Below, in pieces: positions 1-8,276 of a DNA stretch of 64,000 nt (its first letter is position 1; each line of letters opens with the position of its first letter). Origin of the DNA: Borrelia hispanica CRI (GTDB lineage: Bacteria; Spirochaetota; Spirochaetia; Borreliales; Borreliaceae); the NCBI RefSeq assembly GCF_000500065.1, contig NZ_AYOU01000163.1:186001-250000 (forward strand). The letters run 5' to 3'. Position numbers and translations under genes: made by a program. The notes beneath the pieces are model-generated. The model searched no databases. It was given only the letters and a program-made list of their open reading frames with translations, and had not been told where the DNA came from.

Positions 1-966
1 GAGATTGAATATATTCTTAGGAGGATTTTATTAAAAAATCCTGATTATAATAAGGCATTATTTGAAAGTGGTAGGTATTTTTATTATATGGGAGATTTGA
101 AAAAGTCAGAAGGATATTTATTAACGGCTATAAACGGCTTTAGACAAGAAGATTCAATTAATAATGCTGGTGAAAAGATTATTGCTTATAGAATTTTATC
201 AGATATTTATGATAAGGGAAATGATACGCTTAAAGCAAGTAATATTGTCAGTTTGGCTTTAAATGAATATGATTTTTATAAAAGAAATGGCCTTATTAAA
301 GGTTCTAGAGAGCTTGCTTTAATTTATGAAAAGCAAGGAGATATATTTAGAACTTTAAATGGTTTTCAATCAGCCATATCTTCTTATAAAATGGCAATAA
401 ATGAAGGAGTTAATTCACCAGATGTTTACTATAAATTAGCATTACTTAGTTATAAGGAAAATAATTATAAGGATGCATTAACTTCTTTATTTAAAGTTGA
501 AAATATGTCTGGATTTGCAAATAGTAATAAGGTTTTAAATTCAATTGCATCTGTTCTTTATAAAATGGGTGATTTTGAGGCTTCTAGGAGTTATTACTTA
601 AGAGTATTGCAAAATTTGGCATCAGAGAAATCCAGTATTTTAAGTTTGAGACCTAAAGGAAATGATCACCATAAAGCTTTGTTGCTAAGAGAAATTGAAG
701 TTTATAATAATCTTGGAGTTGTTGAGATAATAGCATCTCTTGGTAATAAGGTTAAGTCTGGTGTTATTATAGATCATGATCTCTTTGATTCAGGAATTGC
801 AAATTTAACAGAATCTTCTAGAATATTTGATCTCTTAAATCGTGATGATGATATGATGAAAAACGTTAAAAGGGATCTTGCTAGTTTAAATCTTAGAAGC
901 GTATTTAAGAATGATTTTACAGGTTTAAAGATTTTATTTTATGATAATTTAGCTGATAATCTTTAG
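1..966 (+). CDS. flcA: TPR protein, C-terminal part (FlcA/BB0326-like flagellar collar protein), 5' partial
   Basis: The frame is open from the first base and ends with TAG at 964-966, so the ATG at position 88 is only internal and the true start lies outside the window. About 321 residues are visible. They are helical with several tetratricopeptide-like units, for example 'DVYYKLALLSYKENNYKDA' and 'NKVLNSIASVLYKMGDFEASRS'. By synteny with the downstream VWA and BamD-like genes this is the BB0326 orthologue. In B. burgdorferi that periplasmic TPR protein is needed to build the flagellar collar and stator assembly (literature recall). No enzymatic motif is seen. The TPR assignment is firm; the collar role rests on synteny. 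Confidence 0.6.
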   Translation, partial: EIEYILRRILLKNPDYNKALFESGRYFYYMGDLKKSEGYLLTAINGFRQEDSINNAGEKIIAYRILSDIYDKGNDTLKASNIVSLALNEYDFYKRNGLIKGSRELALIYEKQGDIFRTLNGFQSAISSYKMAINEGVNSPDVYYKLALLSYKENNYKDALTSLFKVENMSGFANSNKVLNSIASVLYKMGDFEASRSYYLRVLQNLASEKSSILSLRPKGNDHHKALLLREIEVYNNLGVVEIIASLGNKVKSGVIIDHDLFDSGIANLTESSRIFDLLNRDDDMMKNVKRDLASLNLRSVFKNDFTGLKILFYDNLADNL

Positions 967-1027
967 ATTTTTAATTTATCAGCTTAAGGACATTGTAGAA
1001 TTGTCCGATTAATGTGTAAGGGTTTAT

Positions 1028-2143
1028 ATGAGAAAAGCTTGCTTTATTATTTTCTTGTTTATTGTATTTAATTTATTTTCTGAATCGCATGATCACTTGA
1101 GTATTAATATTGATGATGTTTATGTTGAAGCTCATGATGATGGATTTCATCTTTTTATTAGAAAAAAACCAAATATTAAATCAGTTATTTTAACCGAATC
1201 TTTTGAAATTCCAGATAAAAATAAAGATGCTTCTACTTATTCATTTAGAACCTTAGAATATAATACGGTTAATGGTGATGAAATTAGAATTTTAAATGGT
1301 CGAGTTATTCAAAATAGAAGTCTTTTATCTTTAACATCTTCTACTCCTGTACAAAATAAAAGATTTGGAGAAGCTTTTCATATTTTAATACCTAAGAAAT
1401 TGAGGTATGGATTTCCAAATTTTTCAACAAGAAGTGGAGATATCGATTTAGAAATTTTAAAAAGGAATAAGGAACCTTTTTGGTTTTCAATTAGAACTTT
1501 TGAAAAAAAATATAATGATTATTTAGGTCGATATAAAGATAATGCTTATGAATTGTTTTTTGGAGATACGCAACGAGAAAATATAGTTGAAAATAGTGTT
1601 TTAGAAGAGGGATTTTCTAGATTTGCTGATGATGTTGTTACTGCAAATAAAGGACTTGATATTGTTGATAAGATAAAAGATATTTTAGAAAAATCAGAAG
1701 ATCCACTTGTTGATTTAGATCTAGTTTTTGTTATTGATGTTACTGATAGTATGAAGAATCATATTGAAATTTTACGAGAACACCTTCTTGATATGGTGGA
1801 ACCTCAGTTGAATCAGTTTAAGTCTTATAGAATAGGTTTTGTGTTTTATAAGGACTATCTTGAAGATTTTTTAACACGATCTTTTGATTTTAATAGTAAA
1901 GAATATTTACATAACGTGCTTGAAAGTATTAATGTTGGGGGTGGAGGAGATTATCCTGAAGCGGTATTTGAAGGGGTTAATGCTGCTGTTACTCAATTTG
2001 ATTGGAAATCAGATAATAGATTTATTATTGTACTTGGTAATGCTCCTCCCCATGAGTATCCTCGAGGTCCTATAGTTTATGACGATGTTATTAGAGCAGC
2101 TAAGGAGAAGGATATTACAATTTATGGTATATTACTTAAATAG
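1028..2143 (+). CDS. Exported von Willebrand factor A (VWA) domain protein
   Basis: 371 residues. Residues 1-18 form a signal peptide (MRKACFIIFLFIVFNLFSES), so the protein is probably periplasmic. The N-terminal half is beta-rich and unrecognised. A VWA domain starts near residue 235 with 'LDLVFVIDVTDSMKNHI', where D-x-T-x-S supplies the metal-ion-dependent adhesion site (MIDAS). A later 'GGGGDYPEAVFEGV' contains the D-x-P-E segment typical of bacterial VWA domains. VWA domains bind protein partners through a metal ion. The gene follows the TPR gene by 61 bases and converges on the BamD-like gene, so an envelope or flagellar scaffold role is plausible but unproven. Confidence 0.75.
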   Translation: MRKACFIIFLFIVFNLFSESHDHLSINIDDVYVEAHDDGFHLFIRKKPNIKSVILTESFEIPDKNKDASTYSFRTLEYNTVNGDEIRILNGRVIQNRSLLSLTSSTPVQNKRFGEAFHILIPKKLRYGFPNFSTRSGDIDLEILKRNKEPFWFSIRTFEKKYNDYLGRYKDNAYELFFGDTQRENIVENSVLEEGFSRFADDVVTANKGLDIVDKIKDILEKSEDPLVDLDLVFVIDVTDSMKNHIEILREHLLDMVEPQLNQFKSYRIGFVFYKDYLEDFLTRSFDFNSKEYLHNVLESINVGGGGDYPEAVFEGVNAAVTQFDWKSDNRFIIVLGNAPPHEYPRGPIVYDDVIRAAKEKDITIYGILLK

Positions 2144-2177
2144 TAAGTTTTATTAGTTTTAATTTGTTTTGTTTTTT

Positions 2178-2540
2178 TTATTGGGTTTTGATCTTTTGTA
2201 ATATTTTTTGAGATAGTGGTATAACCCACTTAGGTGTTTCAATGTTAGATTGTATTAATTCTTCAAAGAGCTTTTTTGCAGTTTCTTTTTTATTATTAAT
2301 ATAATATATGAATGCAATTTCATACTTTCCGGTAGCAACAATTTCTTTATTTTCTTGGTAATTTTTAATCATTTTTTCATATATTTTTAAAGCAGTTTGA
2401 TAATCATTAATATTTTTTGCTTTTTGAGCTTCTTTTAAATAAATTCTATGAGAAGTTTTTTCTGTAAGTTGTTTATCTAGATGAGCTATTGTATAGCAGG
2501 AAATTAATAAAATAGTTAATGGTAGCATTAATTTGTTCAT
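2178..2540 (-). CDS. Short BamD-like TPR lipoprotein (BB0324-like)
   Basis: 120 residues with an N-terminal lipobox (LTILLISC, Cys15), so a predicted lipoprotein. The rest is helical with about two TPR-like units ('YQTALKIYEKMIKNYQENK' and 'GKYEIAFIYYINNKKETAK'). By position this is BB0324, which in B. burgdorferi co-purifies with the outer-membrane assembly protein BamA and is treated as a BamD orthologue (literature recall). It is about half the length of a proteobacterial BamD. It lies downstream of the LysM gene on the same strand, separated by 93 bases that include a hairpin. The ribosome-binding site is weak (AAGAG). Confidence 0.65.
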   Translation of the reverse strand: MNKLMLPLTILLISCYTIAHLDKQLTEKTSHRIYLKEAQKAKNINDYQTALKIYEKMIKNYQENKEIVATGKYEIAFIYYINNKKETAKKLFEELIQSNIETPKWVIPLSQKILQKIKTQ

Positions 2541-2592
2541 TCGTTATACTCTTGTTCTATAGAAAATACTTAATTTAATTTTATTAGATATA

Positions 2593-2628
2593 AAAGAAGA
2601 AAACAAGTTTATGTTTGTTTTCTTCTTT
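2593..2628 (-). terminator. Perfect 14-bp inverted repeat downstream of the LysM lipoprotein gene
   Basis: AAAGAAGAAAACAA at 2593-2606 pairs perfectly with TTGTTTTCTTCTTT at 2615-2628 across an 8-base loop. It sits 5 bases past the stop codon of the minus-strand LysM gene. GC content is low and the following U-tract is weak. It could be an intrinsic terminator, an attenuator before the BamD-like gene, or an mRNA 3'-end stabiliser. Confidence 0.5.
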
Positions 2629-2633
2629 ATATT

Positions 2634-3755
2634 TTATTTAGAAGGAATTATTATTTTCCAATTTTCAAGTATTAGATCTGGATTTTGAATTTTTTGTCTG
2701 TTAGCAAACCAAATTTTTGGCCATAAATAAGGGTCATGATATAATTTTTTAGAAATTCCCCATAATGTATTTCCAACTTTGATTATGTATAGTTCTTTAC
2801 TTGAATGACTTTGATAAGCTTTTAAGTATCTTGCAGAATCTAGAAATAATTCGTTTGCTAGCCTCAGATTATTGAGATTTTTAGCTTCAAGTCCTTGTTC
2901 CCATAGTTGTCTGGCTTTTTCAATGAGTTGAAGTGTTTTGAATTTATTTGCTTCTGTATTTTTTACCTCTTCTACTTTTTCTTCATAAGGGAGTACTATT
3001 GCGTCTATTTGGCCAAGTAAATAAGTGTTATCTTGTAAATTCAATAGATTTACTCTTTCACCTTTATCTTGAATTAAGCTTCTTCCATTCCATGGTGATG
3101 GCTTGATAAGCTTATTGTTGCTATAAATAGGAAGATTAGAAGCAGCTTCTAGTGCTTTTAATTGTTTGTACATTCTTTCTTCTGTTTCTTTAAGAGCTCT
3201 TGCTTCCTTTGCCTTTTTAGCCGTTTGTTGTGCTTTAGTAAATGCTTTGCTGTACATTCCAAGAGCACTTTCGATATCATATATTTTGTATTTTCTTGTT
3301 GCCTCGAAATATAAATTGTTTACTTCATCGATTTCTAATGGGATCCATATGTATGCTTCATTAACTTCGGCGTCATTTAAATATTTTTCAATATTTTCTT
3401 TTAAATAATTTATTTTTTCTTTTTTTTCTATTGTGTCTCTTACGATATTTCTATATCGTTCTAGTACTTTTATGGCAAGTTCATTGCCTTCTTGAATTAT
3501 TCCTTTTGAAAATTTATTATTCATTTCTTTTTCGAGCTTTTCAGCTTCATTGAATTCTTTAGAATAAAAGAGATTACCCCTTTCTCTGATGACTCCATTT
3601 TTCATTTCTTCAATGTCTCTTTTTATATCTCCAGTTTCTTTAATTGCGATTTTGGAGTTGTCATTTTGTTGATCCTCTGGTGTGCTATTGCATGAAATTA
3701 GGGAAATAGCAAAAACAAATAACATTAAAAATAATAACTTGCTTTTTTTTATCAT
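2634..3755 (-). CDS. LysM-domain envelope lipoprotein (BB0323-like)
   Basis: 373 residues. The signal sequence ends in a lipobox (AISLISC, Cys22). A long charged helical region follows (about 40-200), with TPR-like '[20 protein letters not shown]'. The C-terminal LysM domain (about 323-373) begins '[20 protein letters not shown]' and should bind peptidoglycan. The B. burgdorferi orthologue BB0323 is cleaved into N- and C-terminal parts, is needed for normal cell fission and outer-membrane integrity, and is required for infection (literature recall). The start is supported by AAGGATG 7 bases upstream. The leader and ribosome-binding site are duplicated just upstream in a 40-residue lipoprotein gene. 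Confidence 0.85.
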   Translation of the reverse strand: MIKKSKLLFLMLFVFAISLISCNSTPEDQQNDNSKIAIKETGDIKRDIEEMKNGVIRERGNLFYSKEFNEAEKLEKEMNNKFSKGIIQEGNELAIKVLERYRNIVRDTIEKKEKINYLKENIEKYLNDAEVNEAYIWIPLEIDEVNNLYFEATRKYKIYDIESALGMYSKAFTKAQQTAKKAKEARALKETEERMYKQLKALEAASNLPIYSNNKLIKPSPWNGRSLIQDKGERVNLLNLQDNTYLLGQIDAIVLPYEEKVEEVKNTEANKFKTLQLIEKARQLWEQGLEAKNLNNLRLANELFLDSARYLKAYQSHSSKELYIIKVGNTLWGISKKLYHDPYLWPKIWFANRQKIQNPDLILENWKIIIPSK

Positions 3756-3927
3756 AAATACATCCTTCTTATGTGATATTGATTACATAAATTAAGAACT
3801 TTACTTTTTAGATACCACTTCTTATAAAGCCTCTAAGTAGTATATTATTACACAATTTGATATTATACAATTTTATTGTTTCATATTACATTCTATTTTT
3901 ATTCCATCAATATTTTAATTCTTGCCT

Positions 3928-4050
3928 TTAATCTGCCTTAAAAATCACGGGTTCTCCACATCTTTCTTCTTGAGGTGCAGTCTGGCATGAAATTAGAACA
4001 AGAGTAAGCATAGATAATATTAAAAATAAAAACTTTGATTTTTTAATCAT
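3928..4050 (-). CDS. 40-residue predicted lipoprotein, leader paralogue of the BB0323-like gene
   Basis: A short reading frame begins ATG at 4050 and ends TAA at 3928. It encodes MIKKSKFLFLILSMLTLV, then LISC, then an 18-residue tail ending in GEPVIFKAD. The first 22 residues match the neighbouring LysM lipoprotein ([15 protein letters not shown]...LISC). The DNA around the start matches too: AAGGATGTAcTTATG here, AAGGATGTAtTTATG there. A partial 5' duplication is the simplest explanation. With an intact ribosome-binding site, signal sequence, lipobox and stop it could be expressed as a micro-lipoprotein. It could equally be a truncated relic. No function can be assigned. Confidence 0.55.
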   Translation of the reverse strand: MIKKSKFLFLILSMLTLVLISCQTAPQEERCGEPVIFKAD

Positions 4051-4195
4051 AAGTACATCCTTTTGACATAAAATTGGCTACACATTGTGCAACTTTTCTC
4101 ACGCCTTAGATTCTTGAAAAGAATAGGCTTAACATAAAATATTATTTTTTATGCTGTGTTAATAAAGTATAACGTATTTTTCGTTTTTATTAAAG

Positions 4196-4224
4196 TTAAT
4201 AAATCTCTTTAAAAAAGATATAAT
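4196..4224 (+). promoter_or_regulatory. Predicted sigma-70 promoter for the FecR-domain gene
   Basis: TTAATA at 4196-4201 and TATAAT at 4219-4224 are separated by 17 bases. The -10 box is perfect and the -35 matches 4 of 6 consensus bases. Transcription would start near 4231. This places the TTG at 4239 almost at the transcript end and favours the TTG at 4263, which has AAAGGA upstream. Confidence 0.55.
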
Positions 4225-4262
4225 TAACATTGTAATATTTGATTGAAAAGGAAAATTGGGTT

Positions 4263-5348
4263 TTGAAATTATATATTATTATCCTTTTATTTTTGTTATC
4301 TCAAGTAATATTATTTTCTCAAGTAGCATCTATTAAGGAAATGGAAGGACAAATTAATGTGATACGAAATGCTGTTTCTGTTAAATTAAACTTAGGAGAT
4401 GAAATTTTTGAATATGATTTTATTGATGTAGGCAGTAATTCTAAACTTAAAATAAGCTTATATGGGATTAATGGTATTGAATCAGATTTGACTTTATATC
4501 CCAATACTTATAGTCTTATTTGTTATTCTTCTCTTAAAGATATGCAAGATGCAAAAATATATTTATTTAAGGGAAGTTTAGATGTGACAATTTATAAAAT
4601 TGTTCATGGTTCTTCATTTTCTGTAGATATTAATAATTATTTTTTTAAAACAGATGCTCCAGCTAAATTTTATGTAAATTGTGAATATTTTAATAATTAT
4701 TTTGTTAGTGTGTTTGATGGTATTCTTAATCATTATAATAAGGATACATATTGGATTTCGGCAAACACTAGTATTTTACTTTGGGATAATAATTCTTTTT
4801 TATATAAAACCAGTGATACTGTTCCACAAAATGTGATTCAAAACTTAAAAGAAATGTCTCGCAAGAACTTTATTTCTCTCAATAATAAGCATTCAGCTTA
4901 TGTGTTTTCAAAGTATGTTGAGGATAGCTTTAGGTTTGATTTTGTATATGATTATTTAGTAAGAGATGCTAAATTTAACATTATATATTCTAAGTGGAGT
5001 TTAGAGGATAAAAATTATACTCTAGGAAATAGGGTTGATATGATAAATGATGTTAATTATTTAAGAGGAAGAATAGGTATTCTTTTTAATAATTTTATTT
5101 ATTTAGCTAATGTTTTCTTTTTTATAGAGGATATTGTTAATCATACTTCTGATATGCTTGATAAAGTGATTATTTATGGATCTGTTTTAAAATTTTTTGA
5201 AAATTATAAACAAAATAGGTCATCTTTGGCAAAAAAATTTTTTAAAACAATTCATTCCTTTAAAATGTATTTAGTTCGTACAAATGGTGATCTTCCTAGT
5301 AATTTAAGTGTTAATGAATTTTATTTATTAACACCTAGAGAGTTTTGA
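4263..5348 (+). CDS. Exported FecR-domain protein
   Basis: 361 residues from the TTG at 4263, chosen because AAAGGAA lies about 10 bases upstream; a TTG at 4239 is in frame but less likely. A hydrophobic leader (LKLYIIILLFLLSQVILFSQ) predicts export. The next 150 residues read as a FecR-type beta domain: 'ASIKEMEGQINVIRN...KLNLGDEIFEYDFIDVGSNSKLKISLY...IYLFKGSLDV' in spaced pieces. This is the classic 'modification to sequence, activated state, threshold, output' layout of FecR folds. The C-terminal 180 residues are helical and unrecognised. No sigma factor or TonB receptor lies nearby, so FecR-style signalling is unlikely; a structural envelope role fits better. Confidence 0.65.
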   Translation: MKLYIIILLFLLSQVILFSQVASIKEMEGQINVIRNAVSVKLNLGDEIFEYDFIDVGSNSKLKISLYGINGIESDLTLYPNTYSLICYSSLKDMQDAKIYLFKGSLDVTIYKIVHGSSFSVDINNYFFKTDAPAKFYVNCEYFNNYFVSVFDGILNHYNKDTYWISANTSILLWDNNSFLYKTSDTVPQNVIQNLKEMSRKNFISLNNKHSAYVFSKYVEDSFRFDFVYDYLVRDAKFNIIYSKWSLEDKNYTLGNRVDMINDVNYLRGRIGILFNNFIYLANVFFFIEDIVNHTSDMLDKVIIYGSVLKFFENYKQNRSSLAKKFFKTIHSFKMYLVRTNGDLPSNLSVNEFYLLTPREF

Positions 5349-5750
5349 TCTTAAGAAATGCTTTTGTTAAACTAATGAATTAGCAGTGAAATTTGTTATA
5401 ATTTAGAAACTATAAATATAGTTTTTATTTTATTGAAAGATAAATACTTTTTTAGGAAAGTATTTTATAATGAGTTTGAATAGTAAATGTTTGAGGTAGA
5501 TATTTTAATTTTAAAAATTTGTTTTTTGAGAGTTTATAAAATTGAATTTTTCTTTAATTATTTTTGATTTTTTTGTTTTTTTGAAATTGATGTTTTAAGT
5601 AAATTTTGCTTAAAATTGGACGTAATAGCGGATTTTATGATATCTTTTTACAAAGAAACTTTTTATGAAAGTAATTGGTATATTGGTAGGTGTTAGGGTT
5701 TTTGATTTTGTGCCGTTTTGTTCTCATAGTGTCAAAATTAGTTGTATTTT
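5349..5750 (+). other. About 400-base intergenic region with three small hairpins
   Basis: No convincing coding frame is seen on either strand. Three AT-rich inverted repeats are visible: AAACTATA/TATAGTTT at 5407-5414 and 5417-5424, followed by a T-rich run; AAATACTTT/AAAGTATTT at 5442-5450 and 5457-5465; and TTTTAAG/CTTAAAA at 5593-5599 and 5609-5615. The first could end the FecR-gene transcript. The rest is leader sequence for the importer operon, without a clear ribosome-binding site or strong promoter. I recognise no riboswitch. Confidence 0.4.
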
Positions 5751-6815
5751 ATGAGAAAAAGGTGTTTTGTATTTGTGAGTAGATCTTTTTTTTTTAGAAT
5801 TTTTTGGATTGTTATTTCGTTAATTTGTTTGTTTTTATTTGTTTATATTAATTTTTTTAAAGCTAGAGAGCTTAAATTTTCATCTAATAAAAAAATTGCT
5901 TTGTTTATTCCTGGCAGTATTACTGGCTCGCCTTCTTATAAGGCAATGTATGATTTTTTAATTGAATTTCAAAATAGTAGAAGTGATATTGATATTGAAT
6001 TATTTGAATCTGGATTTAATCAGCATGAATGGATAGAATTACTTGAAAAATTATTAAATTCCAAAAATTATGATTTTTTAATAACAACAAATAATGTGAT
6101 GCAAGGAATTATAGATCAAGTTTCCAGGAATTATCCTTATACTAAATTTTTGCTTTTTGATTCTTTAGTTAAAAATACTAATCCCCAAGTGTATTCTCTC
6201 TCTTATAATGTTGCCGAAGAAGCTTATTTATTGGGTTATTATGTTGGTTTGTTTTTAAAAGATTCAAATTTAGCAAATCAGAATGTTGCTTTGATTGCTG
6301 GACAAGAGTATCCTGTTATGAATAATTATATTTTTCCTTATTTTAAAAATGGTATTAAAGAGGTTTTAGATTCAGAGGTTTTTTTTAGGACTTTAGGAAA
6401 TTGGCATGACAGTAATAGAGTTAAAGTTTTGACCGAATCTTTAATTTTGGACTCAAAGGTATCTGTCATTCTTCCGATTGTAGGGGCAGCTATTAAAGGT
6501 GTTCTATCAGCAGCTCGTAAACATGGTGTTTTTGTTGTTCTTTTTGATGGTGAGGATTATTTGGATAATAAAGAGAATATTATTGGATCGGGTATTACAA
6601 ATCAAAGATTATTCTTAGAAGAGGTTTTAAATAAAGCTATTAAGGGTGAGATTCAGTATGGAACTTATAGAGTGCTTGGTTTTAAAGATAAGGGGGTTTC
6701 ATTTAATTTGTTAAATAAATTTTATCTAGAGAGTATAGGTTTGGAGCTTAAGGAAAAGCTTGAGGAAAAAATGAGAGAGATGAATGATACTGAAATCAAA
6801 ATAGATTTAGAATAA
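5751..6815 (+). CDS. BMP-family ABC transporter substrate-binding protein, membrane anchored
   Basis: 354 residues from the ATG at 5751; an in-frame TTG at 5742 is possible. One hydrophobic segment (about 15-33) precedes the BMP/Med-type periplasmic-binding fold, with 'KIALFIPGSITGSPSYKAMY' and 'YNVAEEAYLLGYYVGLF', the latter typical of BmpA-like nucleoside-binding proteins. The only cysteine near the leader ('SLIC') has Ile at -1, a poor lipobox, so the protein may be held by an uncleaved anchor. It is the first gene of an importer operon with the ATPase and two permeases. Relatives bind purine nucleosides; the ligand here is inferred. It corresponds to BB0319 by order. Confidence 0.8.
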   Translation: MRKRCFVFVSRSFFFRIFWIVISLICLFLFVYINFFKARELKFSSNKKIALFIPGSITGSPSYKAMYDFLIEFQNSRSDIDIELFESGFNQHEWIELLEKLLNSKNYDFLITTNNVMQGIIDQVSRNYPYTKFLLFDSLVKNTNPQVYSLSYNVAEEAYLLGYYVGLFLKDSNLANQNVALIAGQEYPVMNNYIFPYFKNGIKEVLDSEVFFRTLGNWHDSNRVKVLTESLILDSKVSVILPIVGAAIKGVLSAARKHGVFVVLFDGEDYLDNKENIIGSGITNQRLFLEEVLNKAIKGEIQYGTYRVLGFKDKGVSFNLLNKFYLESIGLELKEKLEEKMREMNDTEIKIDLE

Positions 6816-6818
6816 TTT

Positions 6819-8276
6819 ATGGTAGAGTTTAAAAATATAGTAAAATCTTTTCCAGATATTGAGAGACCTATTTTAAATAGTGTTAATTTAAGAATTGAGG
6901 AATCGAAAATTTTAACTGTTATTGGGAGAAATGGAGAAGGTAAGAGTACCTTATCAAAAATTATAGCTGGGCTTGTTCGTTTTGATAGTGGTGAGGTTTT
7001 TGTTAATAATATTAAACAAAAAAATTGGAATGTGGATATAGCAAAGAGTAATGGTATTTATGTTGTATCACAGATTCCAAAGCTTGATATGAATTTAAAA
7101 GTTTGGGAATATCTTAGTATTTATTGGTTTGATTCTAAGTTTTTTATGCCAATGAATAGATCTGCAACTTATAGATATTATAAATGGCTTAGACAATTTT
7201 ATAATATTATTTTTGATTTAGAAACAAGGATACAAGATTTAAATATTAAAGAAATATATTTTTTGCTTATTATGTCTTCCCTTAAAAAAAATGCAAAGAT
7301 TATTATTTTTGATGAGAGTGTTGCCTATTTTTCTCAAAAAGAGGCAAAAGAATTTATTAAATTACTTCAAGACCTTAAAAGGGTAGGTATTACTTCGCTT
7401 TTTATTACACATAGAGAAATTAGCGATGCCATAAAATTTAGTGATGAATTTATTATTTTACAAGAAGGAAAATGTTTTAGAACAATAAATAAAGAGATTA
7501 TACTTAATAAACTTGAAATACCTTCCGGTAAATTTATTGCTGTAAATTCTAGACGTGGTGAACAAAATGAAGAATTTATAAAATTTAGTTTATTTTTTGA
7601 AGATTTTTGGAAATATGATATTAATTTTTCTTTAAAAAAGAGAGGTATTTTGGGTATTGTTGCAGAAGAAGCAGCAATAAAGACGTGGGAAAAGTTGTTC
7701 TTAGGAAAAATACCATTTGTAGGATGTATTAAAATGAATGGACATCGATATGAAAATATTGATTTTAATGAGCTTAAGGCAGGTTTTTTGCCTTTAGGAA
7801 TTGGTAATTTGTTTTCTGATAATATTACTATATTGGATAGTTTTTTAGCTAAAATAATGAGTTTTGAAAATGAAATTTTTATTAAAAAATCTACCATTAA
7901 TAAACTTAAAAAATTTTTTAAAAATGATATGGAATATTGTGATAGTAAGATATTAAAGATTTTTTATTCTAAATCTTTGTCATTCTCTGGTGGAACTTTA
8001 AAAAAGCTTGCTCTCTTTAGAGAAAAATATATTACAAAAAGCTTTTTAATTTGTTTTTCACCTCTTAGCAACCTAGATTATAGGGCATATATTGAAACGT
8101 CTAATTTTATTCGTAATTTTTCTAATGAGAAGCCCGTACTTTTGATTACTCCTAATTTAGATGAATTGTTGCTTTTATCTGATGATATTTTGGCAATAAA
8201 AACAGGGGAGGTTGTGTTGAGATTAAAAAGAGAATATGTCGATAAGGCAACCTTAAAGGAAATGTTATTTGTATGA
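6819..8276 (+). CDS. Tandem ABC transporter ATPase (sugar/nucleoside importer type)
   Basis: 485 residues containing two nucleotide-binding domains, as in MglA, RbsA and YufO. Domain 1 has an intact Walker A (GRNGEGKST), Q-loop (VVSQ), Walker B (IIIFDES) and switch histidine (FITHRE). Its signature position reads DLNIKEIYFLL instead of LSxGxxQ. Domain 2 (from about 255) has a signature (FSGGTLKKL) but a degenerate Walker A (GIVAEEAAIKTWE) and Walker B (FLICFSPLSNLD). Only the composite site made from domain 1 Walker motifs and the domain 2 signature looks able to hydrolyse ATP. Four bases separate it from the binding-protein stop, and it overlaps the next permease by 4 bases. Confidence 0.85.
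   Translation: MVEFKNIVKSFPDIERPILNSVNLRIEESKILTVIGRNGEGKSTLSKIIAGLVRFDSGEVFVNNIKQKNWNVDIAKSNGIYVVSQIPKLDMNLKVWEYLSIYWFDSKFFMPMNRSATYRYYKWLRQFYNIIFDLETRIQDLNIKEIYFLLIMSSLKKNAKIIIFDESVAYFSQKEAKEFIKLLQDLKRVGITSLFITHREISDAIKFSDEFIILQEGKCFRTINKEIILNKLEIPSGKFIAVNSRRGEQNEEFIKFSLFFEDFWKYDINFSLKKRGILGIVAEEAAIKTWEKLFLGKIPFVGCIKMNGHRYENIDFNELKAGFLPLGIGNLFSDNITILDSFLAKIMSFENEIFIKKSTINKLKKFFKNDMEYCDSKILKIFYSKSLSFSGGTLKKLALFREKYITKSFLICFSPLSNLDYRAYIETSNFIRNFSNEKPVLLITPNLDELLLLSDDILAIKTGEVVLRLKREYVDKATLKEMLFV

Noticed and set aside
988-1006. GGACA/TGTCC hairpin between the TPR and VWA genes as a terminator
   Set aside because: The stem is only 5 base pairs with a mismatch beyond, and no U-tract follows.
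5349-5750. Purine riboswitch ahead of the nucleoside-type importer
   Set aside because: The hairpins do not form the three-way junction or conserved loops of known purine riboswitches as far as I can see by eye.
7367-7897. 176-residue minus-strand frame inside the importer ATPase gene
   Set aside because: It is antisense to conserved ABC motifs, has no ribosome-binding site, and its sequence is the low-complexity Ile/Ser/Lys type expected from the complement of AT-rich coding DNA.
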